45,904 bases of DNA from Tritrichomonas foetus (GCA_001839685.1 MLAK01000750.1:1-45904), one strand, 5' to 3'. Counted from the first letter of the stretch, positions 20,701-29,035 are shown. Program-made: numbers and translations. Notes: generated by a model not told the origin, from the letters alone.

Positions 20701-23700
20701 TACCATGTTTAAGACAGAAAGAGAATCGTTCATGAGTTCTTTATTCCCTGGAGAATATGATGCTACTGAAAAAACCACGGATGATGATTCTTCTAAGCTT
20801 TTAGATGGCCTCGATAATCTTGATAATCAGATCACTAGCCAAAACGATGAAATGTCAAGCATATTCATAGGTGATAGTATTTCTCCTGTTGAACTTATAA
20901 CAAGAAAATCACACGCTCCAATATCACCTCGTAAATCACAACAAAGTTCGTTTTCGACAGCTGTTAATAAATTAAGACAACAAATTAATGAATTAACTGC
21001 AAAGAACCTGGAAAATGAACAAACAATTTCCGAATTAATAGCAGAAAATAGTGAATTGAAAGAATCCACAATTTACAGCCAAGATGGTGCTCCTAGAATT
21101 AATGATTCTCCAATTTCCGATAAAATACAGTCATTGAATGCCGAAATTTCTAAACAATGTAAAGAAATAGAAAAACTCAAAGAATCATTAAATACTTCAA
21201 CTCAAACTATTCAACAGCTTCAAAATGAAAGAAATTCAATTTTGATGTCACTTTATCCTGATTTAGAAAATGATAACAATGATGATAACAAAGGTGAGTT
21301 AATGAATCATTTAGATGAAATCGATTCTAAGATTGTTGATCAAAACCAACAAATCTCTGAAGCTTTAAGTAAAGACGGAGAATTTGTTCAATCAATTCTT
21401 CCAACATCTCGAAGGCCAGTTCAAAGAAAGGATACACCATTACGAAATCAATCATTAGCAAACATTATTGACAATATGAGAAAGAAACTCATTGATAAAG
21501 AGCAAAGAATAAATGAACTTGAATTGCAACAAGATGCTAGCAAATCTGATATTGAAACCCTTCAGAAGGAACTTGAAGAATCTGCATCAACAATTAAATA
21601 TTTACGCGAAGAACAAAAGTTAATATTAAATTCACTTTATCCACATGATAATACAAATAATAATGACCAAAAACCAACTGATCTTATTGATAAACTTGAT
21701 GCTTTGGATTCAAAAATTTCCAATCAAAGTATCGAAATCGGTGACATTATCAATGACAGCTCTTTGTCAGAAGCCATGGCAACTTCCGCAATTACAACCC
21801 CTCCAAGGTACCAAAGAACATCAATACCAAGAAAAGCACGAACAATGTCGCCAATAGCTTCCGCAATTGACGAACTCACTCAAAAATTGAAAGTTTTAAC
21901 ACAAGAAAATATCGAAAAAGACACTCGTATCTCTGAGCTTGAGGATCTTCTTGGTGACGCTCCTCACACCACTGCAAATCAACCTCGATCACCTAAGATT
22001 CACCAAAATAACAATCCTAATGAAGTAAATGATGATAGATTGCAAGAGTATATGGATAAAATCATGGAGACTTTATTCCCGAATGGAACTTCTTCAAATA
22101 ATTTTGAGGATGCTTTATCCGAAATCCATAAAATCAAATCCCAGAATGGTATTCTGACCATTCTTAACCAAGAAAAAGAAAAACAAATCAATGAATTCGA
22201 AGAGAAGTTCAATGAATTGACCGATGAACATAGCCAGCTTCGAGCAATTTTCGATATCAGTGATGACTCAACTTCATTAGTTGAACAAATCGAGAAAATG
22301 CGAAATGAATTAGCTGATGCAAACAATCTTAAAGACCAATTGAAGACCCTTGTTGATAATTCAAATAATCATGTAAAGCGACTCACAAATGAACGAGAAG
22401 AAATCATTAAGCTTCTTTATCCACCACACGACGAAAGCAGCGATCGATTTGAATACGAAGTTCTTCAACCATCACCAAGGTCATCTGGAAGAAGGGATCA
22501 ATCTCCTATCATTATTGGATTAACATCTCTTATTACTCAAAGAGACGAATTTTATCAACTTCTGAAAGAAAAGGACCAAAAGATTCATGATCTTGAAAGA
22601 AACTTGAATCCAGACAATGTTCAGACACGCAATATCAACCTTTCTTTAGATGAAAGCGACAGTGATGATATTTCTCCTTCAAATAAGGACCTTATTTCTT
22701 TGAAAGATGCCTTAAATGTTACTCAGGATATGAAGGAGGAAATTGATGAATCCGAGAAAACCAATGAACAAATCATTGAAGACCTTAGAAATCAAGTAAT
22801 TGCTCTTAAAAATGCTCGCGAATCAATTGCTTCATTACTAACCGAAGTTTCTAAACGTGCAAACACCCTTGTTCAACAAATCAGAATCCTTAAAGCACAA
22901 AAAGCTGGAAATGACATCTATGATGATTCCTTGAATGAATTGGAACAATCAATTCAAAATGTTGATCAACGCCTACAAGACAGAAATGCCCAAATTCACA
23001 ATGCAACAGGAGAACAAAATGATGCAAAAATAAACGAGAAGAATAAAAAGATTAAACGACTCAAAGAGAAACTCAATGAAGCACAAGAAACAATTTCCAA
23101 ACTTCAAGAAACAAACACAGCTCAACAAGAACTGGCTAAAGTGAGGGAATTAGCGGATCATCAAGAAAAAGAAGAAACAATTGAAAGCCTTAAACATCAA
23201 GTTGAAGCCCTTACAGCAGCTCGTGAATCAATTTATGAACTTCTTAGAGAAGTTTCTCAACGCGCAACCTCTCTTGTGAAACAAATCGCTATTCTGAAAG
23301 CTCAAAAATCCGGTGCATCATCTGCCAATAATTCATTCATTTCTCAAGAATTCGAAGGAATCGAGAATTCTATGTGCAACATTGTTAATGAACAAGAAGC
23401 CATCCATACTGCTATGAAACTTAACAACAACAATGAGGAAAATAAAAATGAATCACCAATTTATGAAAGATTAAAAGAAGCTGAAGAGAGATTGGCTTTG
23501 GCTGAAGCAAGAATTCTAGAACTCACTGAAGAATTAGAATATGCACGCAAAGAATCCGAAGGATTGTCAAATGTTAAATCACTTTTATCGAAAATTCCAA
23601 TTGAAGAAATTGTTTCAGAAATTGATAGTTCTAACATCAGCAAAGATCAAGATAAAGTTGATGATGAAAATGAAAAGAAGATCAACGAACTGAAGAAACA

Positions 23701-26700
23701 AGTTGATCATCTTACAAATGCAAGAAATTCTATTTCAGAAATTTTAGGTGAAGTCTCAAAGAAAGCAAACTTACTAGTTAAACAAATTAGTGTATTAAAG
23801 TCACAAAATAAATCATCACCATTATCTTTACCAGTCGGTTCTCCAACTTCAGCCAAATCAATTTCTAATTCGAAATCACTCGCACAATTAGAATATTCTG
23901 CACAACAAATTGTCTCCAATCAAACTGTTGTTGAAGCAGCTCTAAACAATGATGAAACATTATCAATCACAAAACTTCAGAAGAAACTTTCTCAAGCCAA
24001 ATCTGACATCAAAGATCTGAAATCCCAATTAAGTGATGCACGAATGAGACTTGCTGCAGTTAATGATTCTGAAATAGCAGTTGTTGAGCTCACCAAATAT
24101 AATGAATCCAAACCAATTGAAGATTCACATGATGATAACGCAAAAATTGATGATTTACAAAATAAAGTTGAAAGTTTAACAAAAGCACGCGAATCAATTA
24201 TGAAATTATTTGTTGAAATGTCACGCCAGACAACATCTCTTGTTCAACAAATTAAATCAATGAAAGAAAATAACACAGCTTCATCACAACACAATAAAGT
24301 TTTACTCTCAATTGAAACATCAGTCGATAATTTAGCTGATAACAACATCAAACTACAACGAATTTCTTCATCCTACGGCCAATATGATCTAGAAACCAAC
24401 AATAATGAGATTAGCGATAGTAGTTCCGATGAAAATAATGATAATTTCAGTATTTCTGAAGCCAAATCGAAGATTCATGACTTGAAACGTAAATTAAGAC
24501 AAACTCAAAAACAATTAAAAGAGCAAAGATCAATTCCAATTCAAAATGAAGAACAAAAGGCAATTTCAAATACATTATCTCGATTATCAAACGAACTCAT
24601 TCAATCTGAACCAAATGATTCGTACAGCTACGAAGAAGGAAATCAAGAACAGGTTATCAAACTTCAAAAACAAATCGAATCTCTTCAAAAAGCCAGAAAT
24701 TCCATGGCTGAATTATTCAGCGAGGTTTCACGTCGAACTACAGGCCTTGTTAAACAAATTGCTGATCTTAAGAAGAAACCAATTCAAAATAAGAAAGATC
24801 AACAATCAAGTGATCAAGTGCGACAACTCGAATCACAGATTCAATACATGGTGGATCAACAAAAAGATGTACAGCCATTATTGCTGTCAGAAAGAATTCA
24901 TGATTTGGAACAACAAAAAATCGAAATAGAGAAGAAATTGATTAGAGCTGAACATAAACTTAGTCAATTAGCTGAATTAACTAGATGCCCTTTCATTAAT
25001 GAGCTTACAGACATTACTACATCGGTTAATGATTCAGATAATTATAGAAATATTAGAGATCCAGCTTTACTTCAACAAAAGATCGAAAATCTTCAAAAAG
25101 CACGTGATTCATTATGTGCTTTATTCAGTGAAGTTTCAATGAAGGCGTCAAATCTTGTTCAATCGATATCTTCTATTAATCAACATGATTCCGGAATAGA
25201 TTACAAACATAAACAACTAAAGAATCTTGAAAATGACGTATACAATATTAAAGAATCGCTAGAAACAAATTCAAATATCATCAAATTAACAAAGAAAGTT
25301 ACCAAATACAAGAAATTAATTGAACAATACAAACTCGCTAATAACTGCATCAATAATACTAGTGCAAATAATTTGGATAATGAGCAACTTCATGATATAA
25401 TTAGTGAAATAGAAGCAGTATTGGATGATGAGGATATAATTAGTGATTATCCACTTGTTCAACGTTTGATTAATAAATTGGAATCAATGAGCATTTCCAA
25501 CAACATTCATGAAAGTGATAATGAATCGGATAAGACTAAACGAATCAAACATCTGAAGAAAGAAAAAGAAGAACTTATTCAACAACTTGCTGATGTTGGA
25601 GACTTTATTAAAGAAAGAAACGACATTGATTCAATTCTCCATGGTGACATTGAAAGTGTTGAAAGCAAATCTTCTTTGGTTCGCTCAGTTCTTCAATTAT
25701 ATAATATTGCACATGAACCAGTGACAGAAATCGAAGGAGCAGAGAAACTTAAGAAACAACTTGAGGATGCGAAAGAAGAAAGAGAAGCAATTGAAGCCGC
25801 ACTTGACGGCGAGGATATCATCCATAAATCACCACTTGTGAAAAAAGTCAAAGCTAGAATGAATAGTACTGAACATGCGTCACCGCAAATGTCATTCGAA
25901 AAAGAAGCAGCAACTAATGATAACAAAAATGATAAATCCGATACATTTACCAGCGAAGAAATCATAGATGATGATGTTTCTGATTCTACTCTTGTTCAAC
26001 AAATTGCCGCTATTGTTGAACACAATGGCAATAATCAACAATTTAAGAACTTATCATCTCGACCATCACCAAGTAAAAAACTCGCAAATGAATTGGAAGC
26101 AGCCAAATCACGAATTAACGATCTAACAACAGAAAAGAACCAACTTCAATATGAAATCAATCAAATTTACGATGTTTTAGAAGGTGAAGATGTGACACCA
26201 ACAACTCCTTTGGTACAAAAACTGAAATGCACTCTTCAAAGTCTTTTAAATGATTCGAAAGAAGAACTTATGAAACAAATTAATTCTCTTCGAAGTGAAT
26301 TAGAATCTAATTCTGATCAGCAATTAAATGATAATTTAAATTGTCAATTAAATACTCTGAAAGAAAAACTTACTGATTTTGAAACACAAAATGCCGAGTT
26401 GAAGGCAAAAATTAAACAGTTTTCACAAGAGCACGAATCATTAGAAGCAATAGCTGCAGGAAATCCACCAACTTTACGAACACCTCTTGTTGATCAAGTC
26501 CAAGCATTATTTAATAATGTCGATGGTTCTTCAATTATCATGATTGATGCAAATGAAGAAGCAGCTGCTTTATCAAATTCTTCACTGATGCAACAAATCA
26601 ATGAAATGAGAAGCGATGATGTTTCATCACTTGCTAGTGGTGATCCAAATGCTTACAATAATGTTGAAGCTCTTAAGAATGAATTGAAACAAGCAAACGA

Positions 26701-28417
26701 ACAGGTTTCTCGTCTAAATGAAGAACGAGCAGTTATTTCCACAATTTTAGATTCAAATGATTTCAATGAAGTTGTAAATGATCAATTATCATCGATGAAA
26801 TCCCCACTTATTGAGAAATTACGTCTCACACTTTCAACAATTTCATCTTCAAACATTTCACAAAGCATAAGCAAGAATGATGTGAATAAAGGTGAAGAAG
26901 ACCTTCGCCAGGAATTATTCGAATCTAAAGAATTGGTGAAAATTTATAATCATCAATTTAATAAAATTGAAAAATTCATGAAATTACCACAAACTGGAAG
27001 TATCCCAGAAAGGGCCAAAGCAATTGCCAAAAAGATTAATGATGATCGCGAAAAAATGCAACAATTTGACAAGCAAATCAGGAAACTTTTGGAAACAAAA
27101 CGAAAATTAAAGATTGCTTTGCATAATCTTTCACAAAACCAAAGTTTACAAAATGAAAATCTTTCACAGCTTTCTGAAACTGAAAATAATACATATTCAG
27201 CAGAAAATGCACTTTCTCCTGAAGTGAAAGCTGCTATCACTGATCAAATACGCAGTATAAAGAATAAATTCTTGTCTTTAGTTGATCCCGACCATCAAGG
27301 TGCTTTTACACAAGCCGATAAACTCTTCTCTGATTTAGAATTGTATATTACATCAGGCAAACTGATTTCACAGTTAAATGGCGATGATACCAAGTCAAAT
27401 ATCCTTGATCATTCTTTGTCTGATGCATATATTGGTGATACGAGCGAAACTGTTCAAATTAAAGAATTCGAAGATCTTTTAACAGCTTTGGCGAAAACAA
27501 TATCTCCTAATTTCAAGCTTCCTGCAACCCAACATCAAAAGATTGACGCGATTGTTAATGGTGTAACTAAACAACTTACTCTGAAGAAAACCGAGCCGAA
27601 TTCATCAATTAGCCAAGAACAAATATCTACACTAGAAAATATTCTTGAATCAATGGATAGAGTTCGAAACATTGATTTTGCCGATGATTTCGCCATAACT
27701 GACTCAATTGAAAGACTTCGTGAAATAAGCGCACAACTTGAATCCTCAAAACTTAGCGATTCTTTATTGAAATCTGTGAGTGACTCTACTGCAGGCACAA
27801 ATAACAGTGGAAATAATACTGAAGAAATTACTTCATTTATTAATTTGATTTTGAAGACACTTTCTGACATTTCTAAACAGCCAATTGATCTTTTGGATAA
27901 CCAAATCGATATTTCACAACCAAATGCACTGACTAACATTCGAGCTGTTTTTGTGAAATTGTGCTTAAACATTCAAAGACAATTCTCAACAGCTGCTGAA
28001 CAACAAAAACACTTTTCGAAGGAAAAACAATCTGCTAAACGCAAAATTGAACAACAAGAAGCTTTAATCGAAAGATATAAAGAAGAACGACAAAAATTCA
28101 AAGAAGAAAGAAAAGAAAATGAAAAAATGAAAAATGTTTTCAAACAATTAAGAAAGAATCTGAAGAAGATTCAAGAAAATCAAGCAGAAGCAGTCGATCT
28201 TGCATTTTCTATTTGTCCTTCATTAGGATCAACTTTATTAAAAGACCAGCCAATCACTCAAATTTTAATGAGGTTTGCTGAAGAACTCACAAGACAAACA
28301 GTTCATAAAAGTGGAGCCAAATTTGAAAAAATCTTTGAGCAAATTTTGAAAGCAAATCAAGAGCTTGAAAGCAAAATCGATAAAATTTATACAAAAACCG
28401 AAAATCTCCCCAAATAA
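11708..28417 (+). CDS. Giant modular coiled-coil protein, 5569 residues
   Basis: One uninterrupted 16.7-kb frame. The first in-frame ATG is at 11708; a longer frame back to 11672 would need a TTG start and is not used. The product is very rich in Glu, Lys, Gln, Asn, Ser and Leu, with heptad-like helices almost throughout and no signal peptide, membrane segment or motor domain. It begins with a ~100-residue non-repetitive helical head. Successive blocks of distinct repeats follow: about 571-1305 (TER/SIESIF units), 1880-2185 (four units, each followed by Glu runs), 2575-3580 (six units with SLYP-like motifs and SP/TP linkers), 3688-4498 (six ARESI...EVS units) and 4561-5051 (GED...PLV units). 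It ends in a Lys/Glu-rich coiled coil. A structural role in a cytoskeletal fibre or Golgi/basal-body tether is plausible; the trichomonad costa and associated fibres are known to contain very large coiled-coil proteins. Such genes are often mislabelled as viral inclusion proteins. Function is not established. Confidence 0.9.
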   Translation: MTTSNLDQKDPPPSIETEEIYDALSKVEKQLALPIIDFTQNPMSVRNRILRIGKLLSSTNVVLRQQISVILSEEEIDPVVLRESLQGMSDKLNVYASVPMNDEEFDEQLTVFTHHAYDEETTIEQLRQDLKESLKLHQDSQTKITQLQQQVEFYQDFLRNQTELVSAAPPALPDVVPESDTVSTMSHEGKSVMDSIAKRDFAQATKASVKATGRHRILVPEDSTPRHIPKPRIDLDEGLLDSFSLNTSLKPNIELKFENEIEKLNKEITALKEENSTLKIDNKNSKLEFLKIESKYNKVFDKYKKVFDALVSQKKEYNKLSAAKKEIEEKLNYTQAELMRVKGVSIDTSGKKDFKTLYVKISEIVHKSTLYDGQGEKNIIPIIAQTFNEYEKMMIRDSESNSTLKELAELLSLDPVETAFYTPQNMREIVEKMKEYVVEYEKMKEIHEKEHLFIENTTHEYYSNDLELAKADEERSSIFNLLNDEFGDEDFAPGDNSEAYLLGHIKKLVNFNKKEKEGNKNLMKENQKLLQDNTQLVAEIKTLNDAKEELLKKAKLSESEFFNNEIPEDNEIIAALTERTEALELLNNQLQEENEAVPEGGDKLSLISHIKQMFQKKNQMKETENQLNLQIQSLETNRDELTNKVTGLEQKLNTLETMLDSGDQKEGNIIESVQKLNDENQKLTTLLTKAKKLAVNSTEEDENGDENVLFDVLTERNEVLDLLNKESMQENAENNQGSQKLSLIEHIRELLNNKAQMKENTEKLRTKISELESQSNELETQKKEVETRKSELELTKEELNKKINSIESIFKQGDSSMLGEGDIVETSRKIFDDNQRMSKLLSKAKSIIAESNENPTENLSDDFILNALQERTNTVKILKDDDIPETELSSHVKQLLSQKAEMKEKETQLQSTIEQLEKEKGELNDKIGSLESIFKQGNIGGENIIETTSKLLEENQKMNEILTKAGEIISSSPLYQGVPLNEAIIAALTEHSAIFNNLKEELTNDDQPNSSQMKLADHIQLMKEKETQLNSKVNDLETQKSELELTKEELNKKINSIESIFKQGDSSMLGEGDIVETSRKIFDDNQRMSTLINKAKILISGSPDDSIPEDESIISALEERLEALRVLEQANPESNSETPMLLVSQIKDLLIIKAQMEGKESTLNTQVQKLISDNEVLTNQIKSIESIFEGRNEDIDLIDHVRKINEENAKLNLLLQRSKLEISDFLNELNIPEEEDLYTACTERSIALDLLQDELSEGLEEGESSLVAGLKKLKKDRNELQIQMSSIILEKENLGNTLKNIKSILSLGKVNENNDSDGSFDPAQLEQILFELRSLVATKEKLEKEAKLKEEMEMATAKSILLSYKKPNGDESIEGEEDEDLVNQIRQMCDEREKLEENRKEIVKLLGIGGKKIEGYNPTNEPVTDEQLLAQVRDLCNFSNNERNESVQELISLLNIPNENDKTDFELLRHIVEKVKDLINNQNEFDFPITERGITLDFLEEEEGEGGDNIATEESKASNISNPKLIRGIKLLKAENIKLKEKLTEKDDKMQISSNTIKQIQSLVYPDLPETDEISETLVADLCKLIIPKVVPRKKNDPGMASARKILSSLRNRKVRHSLEIEAESGTIMEHLNQLCEEKKAYEEHKRKLAHILGIEGADDPNSPVPTDAALMERAKLLVQNASKSPNEIGPNLEERETVVELLQNLSQAIKESQDKSGMSLADSPMYQKLLDISNELALQNGMLRELQKDKSDQADKIEELQKQILKQSKSDSKFDDIIDELAAILEIDHSNSTDGNKEYTRNERVNTILEKVKSLKYKSGAVSGSGFPELDQSTSEVFPHEREARISLSEVSENAEEEEEEAEPDEDTNSTEISRGRGGVQNISQLKGLQEILVRQRKAFKDMANLLHIDSSKYNDAQLINILLEKLEKINKVEFPPTEDEETDIHYHDEEEEEIESNSPSGSERRSHNQNTAKLIKEILDNQTNAIKDMAKIMNIDTSNLNDSQITQEVLMKLRRTFKTKQEAEIEEIAEEEEEEGFENEVKINIPRIPLYRSLSQGAKGSQEVIKRQMKAFYDIAKMLHIDLENIDDNELIQEIIDKIRNTHGSGNINEEEDEYILNNDVKFNIPEMDQPNTFQNTINKHMSAFKEIAKMLNINTSVYSDAQIIQRVLARIKHLQGEELEEEEDISNNYTLLSQLLAVLEPVSMAYDEAQALEDIEKLVNEHKTLVDILLVNYEEEEEDLENNIAEEGDSAIVKAVKRLLLFSPSTNSSREMFSLRGDANQELAEKEKQIEKLRKKLLKTESKASGIVEERTAVENMLKTLTESIKQPQQKITADSALYEKLSDISNDLASQQKILNMIQNAKASTSAQIQELESKLAAQKGHWNELRRALGLPEAAEGEEEEDISDIEQKMIEKIKELASMKDVSDLIANVTERSINLDLSEEDVNDNPDNSQIKILSKLLSSANNTITTLKNEKDSILKIMASEQNNSNPSLIPQSSNGNFELEPLSNKLEELQSNIQTNITNIITLAKDKFGDGTHEEEEEEAQFEGPDATEKIATMLNSPIRSPSSPITNAFDHLRDELNSLTEENDAKEQEINELNKKIKSLNDTIKNLKDGKFVDLDSNPEELERMKELLKQSSNAIKKLMNERKEYFKDSPENDSLLNDIENIESLIGHIDKLSDNQKADQTEQQFTNESSPLKDPQVHTPVNSMIDRLRNQMNDLAQNNTNKDQQIAELEGQIENLQGQVDELMKEKEIILNSLGIDEDGNKSQENLNLSDADTESPIFKHVQSMKQDLSNQCNEITRLKQSLDSSTKALQLLKEEKNSILKSLFPDSPNNKSDSSSQLMDHLDHLDSQMSQQNDEISNIVSDNPYTPISVYKRTPPHSPSSPTSRRSGANQITSALEQMKKQVLELTTINIEHEQEIEELKAENEDLKKEHQSILESIGLSKDASIEDLSEDHISNHIQMLKQEITSQCAEISKLKESLDLSKQAITMFKTERESFMSSLFPGEYDATEKTTDDDSSKLLDGLDNLDNQITSQNDEMSSIFIGDSISPVELITRKSHAPISPRKSQQSSFSTAVNKLRQQINELTAKNLENEQTISELIAENSELKESTIYSQDGAPRINDSPISDKIQSLNAEISKQCKEIEKLKESLNTSTQTIQQLQNERNSILMSLYPDLENDNNDDNKGELMNHLDEIDSKIVDQNQQISEALSKDGEFVQSILPTSRRPVQRKDTPLRNQSLANIIDNMRKKLIDKEQRINELELQQDASKSDIETLQKELEESASTIKYLREEQKLILNSLYPHDNTNNNDQKPTDLIDKLDALDSKISNQSIEIGDIINDSSLSEAMATSAITTPPRYQRTSIPRKARTMSPIASAIDELTQKLKVLTQENIEKDTRISELEDLLGDAPHTTANQPRSPKIHQNNNPNEVNDDRLQEYMDKIMETLFPNGTSSNNFEDALSEIHKIKSQNGILTILNQEKEKQINEFEEKFNELTDEHSQLRAIFDISDDSTSLVEQIEKMRNELADANNLKDQLKTLVDNSNNHVKRLTNEREEIIKLLYPPHDESSDRFEYEVLQPSPRSSGRRDQSPIIIGLTSLITQRDEFYQLLKEKDQKIHDLERNLNPDNVQTRNINLSLDESDSDDISPSNKDLISLKDALNVTQDMKEEIDESEKTNEQIIEDLRNQVIALKNARESIASLLTEVSKRANTLVQQIRILKAQKAGNDIYDDSLNELEQSIQNVDQRLQDRNAQIHNATGEQNDAKINEKNKKIKRLKEKLNEAQETISKLQETNTAQQELAKVRELADHQEKEETIESLKHQVEALTAARESIYELLREVSQRATSLVKQIAILKAQKSGASSANNSFISQEFEGIENSMCNIVNEQEAIHTAMKLNNNNEENKNESPIYERLKEAEERLALAEARILELTEELEYARKESEGLSNVKSLLSKIPIEEIVSEIDSSNISKDQDKVDDENEKKINELKKQVDHLTNARNSISEILGEVSKKANLLVKQISVLKSQNKSSPLSLPVGSPTSAKSISNSKSLAQLEYSAQQIVSNQTVVEAALNNDETLSITKLQKKLSQAKSDIKDLKSQLSDARMRLAAVNDSEIAVVELTKYNESKPIEDSHDDNAKIDDLQNKVESLTKARESIMKLFVEMSRQTTSLVQQIKSMKENNTASSQHNKVLLSIETSVDNLADNNIKLQRISSSYGQYDLETNNNEISDSSSDENNDNFSISEAKSKIHDLKRKLRQTQKQLKEQRSIPIQNEEQKAISNTLSRLSNELIQSEPNDSYSYEEGNQEQVIKLQKQIESLQKARNSMAELFSEVSRRTTGLVKQIADLKKKPIQNKKDQQSSDQVRQLESQIQYMVDQQKDVQPLLLSERIHDLEQQKIEIEKKLIRAEHKLSQLAELTRCPFINELTDITTSVNDSDNYRNIRDPALLQQKIENLQKARDSLCALFSEVSMKASNLVQSISSINQHDSGIDYKHKQLKNLENDVYNIKESLETNSNIIKLTKKVTKYKKLIEQYKLANNCINNTSANNLDNEQLHDIISEIEAVLDDEDIISDYPLVQRLINKLESMSISNNIHESDNESDKTKRIKHLKKEKEELIQQLADVGDFIKERNDIDSILHGDIESVESKSSLVRSVLQLYNIAHEPVTEIEGAEKLKKQLEDAKEEREAIEAALDGEDIIHKSPLVKKVKARMNSTEHASPQMSFEKEAATNDNKNDKSDTFTSEEIIDDDVSDSTLVQQIAAIVEHNGNNQQFKNLSSRPSPSKKLANELEAAKSRINDLTTEKNQLQYEINQIYDVLEGEDVTPTTPLVQKLKCTLQSLLNDSKEELMKQINSLRSELESNSDQQLNDNLNCQLNTLKEKLTDFETQNAELKAKIKQFSQEHESLEAIAAGNPPTLRTPLVDQVQALFNNVDGSSIIMIDANEEAAALSNSSLMQQINEMRSDDVSSLASGDPNAYNNVEALKNELKQANEQVSRLNEERAVISTILDSNDFNEVVNDQLSSMKSPLIEKLRLTLSTISSSNISQSISKNDVNKGEEDLRQELFESKELVKIYNHQFNKIEKFMKLPQTGSIPERAKAIAKKINDDREKMQQFDKQIRKLLETKRKLKIALHNLSQNQSLQNENLSQLSETENNTYSAENALSPEVKAAITDQIRSIKNKFLSLVDPDHQGAFTQADKLFSDLELYITSGKLISQLNGDDTKSNILDHSLSDAYIGDTSETVQIKEFEDLLTALAKTISPNFKLPATQHQKIDAIVNGVTKQLTLKKTEPNSSISQEQISTLENILESMDRVRNIDFADDFAITDSIERLREISAQLESSKLSDSLLKSVSDSTAGTNNSGNNTEEITSFINLILKTLSDISKQPIDLLDNQIDISQPNALTNIRAVFVKLCLNIQRQFSTAAEQQKHFSKEKQSAKRKIEQQEALIERYKEERQKFKEERKENEKMKNVFKQLRKNLKKIQENQAEAVDLAFSICPSLGSTLLKDQPITQILMRFAEELTRQTVHKSGAKFEKIFEQILKANQELESKIDKIYTKTENLPK
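14071..14220 (+). repeat. 150-bp exact duplication inside the giant gene, copy 1
   Basis: This 150-nt stretch is repeated without visible change at 14824-14973, offset 753 nt (251 codons, in frame). It encodes SELELTKEELNKKINSIES and the following FKQGDSSMLGEGDIV segment. Neighbouring repeat units differ extensively, so this tract was copied or homogenised recently. Confidence 0.88.
14824..14973 (+). repeat. 150-bp exact duplication inside the giant gene, copy 2
   Basis: Second copy of the tract at 14071-14220. Divergence resumes sharply at the 3' edge (gaaatt in copy 1, aacatt in copy 2), while the base just upstream already differs in one position, which marks the conversion or duplication boundaries. 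Confidence 0.88.
17340..18260 (+). repeat. Repeat block C of the giant protein (four units with acidic spacers)
   Basis: Four ~45-residue units near 17370, 17640, 17900 and 18120 share QxxAFKDMAKMLxID followed by S, D-A-Q-I/L and a KIR/KLE end. Each is followed by a Glu/Asp-rich spacer. Unlike the surrounding coiled coil, these look like small folded helical modules. Confidence 0.8.
19430..22440 (+). repeat. Repeat block D of the giant protein (about six ~165-195-residue units)
   Basis: Units begin near 19430, 19840, 20415, 20955, 21450 and 21850. Each has a coiled coil opening with an (A/S)hxxLRxQhxxL-like start, a QCxEIxxLKxSL helix, a motif of the type ILxSLYP or LFP, then LLDxLDxLDxQI. 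Units are joined by short basic linkers rich in SP and TP. Confidence 0.8.
22770..25210 (+). repeat. Repeat block E of the giant protein (six ~140-170-residue units)
   Basis: Six copies near 22780, 23190, 23690, 24157, 24662 and 25072 share a very regular 40-residue signature: LxxQVExL, then ARxSIxxL, then EVSxR, then LVxQIxxLK. Spacing is 410-505 nt. Between signatures lie variable coiled coils. Confidence 0.88.
25390..26860 (+). repeat. Repeat block F of the giant protein (GED...PLV units)
   Basis: Six related sites near 25410, 25630, 25800, 26180, 26450 and 26745 show an h-LDGEDI-like acidic turn, a short Ser/Thr-Pro spacer and PLVxxhxxxL. Examples are LDGEDIIHKSPLV and LEGEDVTPTTPLV. They punctuate long coiled-coil stretches and may mark hinge points. 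Confidence 0.75.
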
Positions 28418-29035
28418 TATTTTCTGACTATGACACAAGATCACAATTGAAGAAATGAAATAATGTGATTTATATAATATATGAAATGAATCTTTTATTT
28501 TATACTTTTTATTAAACATATACGTTATCATTGTACCTTTTTTTTATCTCACTCACTTTTTATTGATTACTTATTTTGAAACACATGTTTTAATCTTCGA
28601 ATTTGAAAACAGAAGCATATAAATACAAACACATATTGAAGAAATATTTTTTTTTCTTTTGCAAACGAAAAATGATCAAAACAACATTATATTGGTATTT
28701 TTAATTGTATAAAGTCTATAATAGTTATTTGTTTTGATCAATCTTTGGCTAATATTGATGAATTCCACAATTCATGAACAATCACACCTTTTATTCATAC
28801 TCATGAGTTATCTTATATATTATAGATGTAAAAGTAATTATAAAGAAAATTAACTAATTATTTTAGATATAATCAATTTTCTTTACTAATTTTCCGAATG
28901 TTAATTTATTCTTGTCCGTTCAAAACATATTTCCATTTTAGGTTATCATTATTTACTATGATAAAATACATATTTATCCTAGATATTTCATGATAATAGT
29001 GCATAAATGAATGGGGAATTTTTCTTTTGATATAT

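Noticed and set aside
12385..27972. Many Ser/Phe-rich antisense frames of 60-145 codons under the giant gene
   Set aside because: They are mirror shadows of a Glu/Lys/Asp-rich coding strand, whose complement reads as Ser, Phe and Leu.
11708..28417. Annotation of the giant gene as a viral A-type inclusion protein or as myosin/golgin
   Set aside because: Such labels come from generic coiled-coil similarity; no viral, motor or GRIP-type signature is present.
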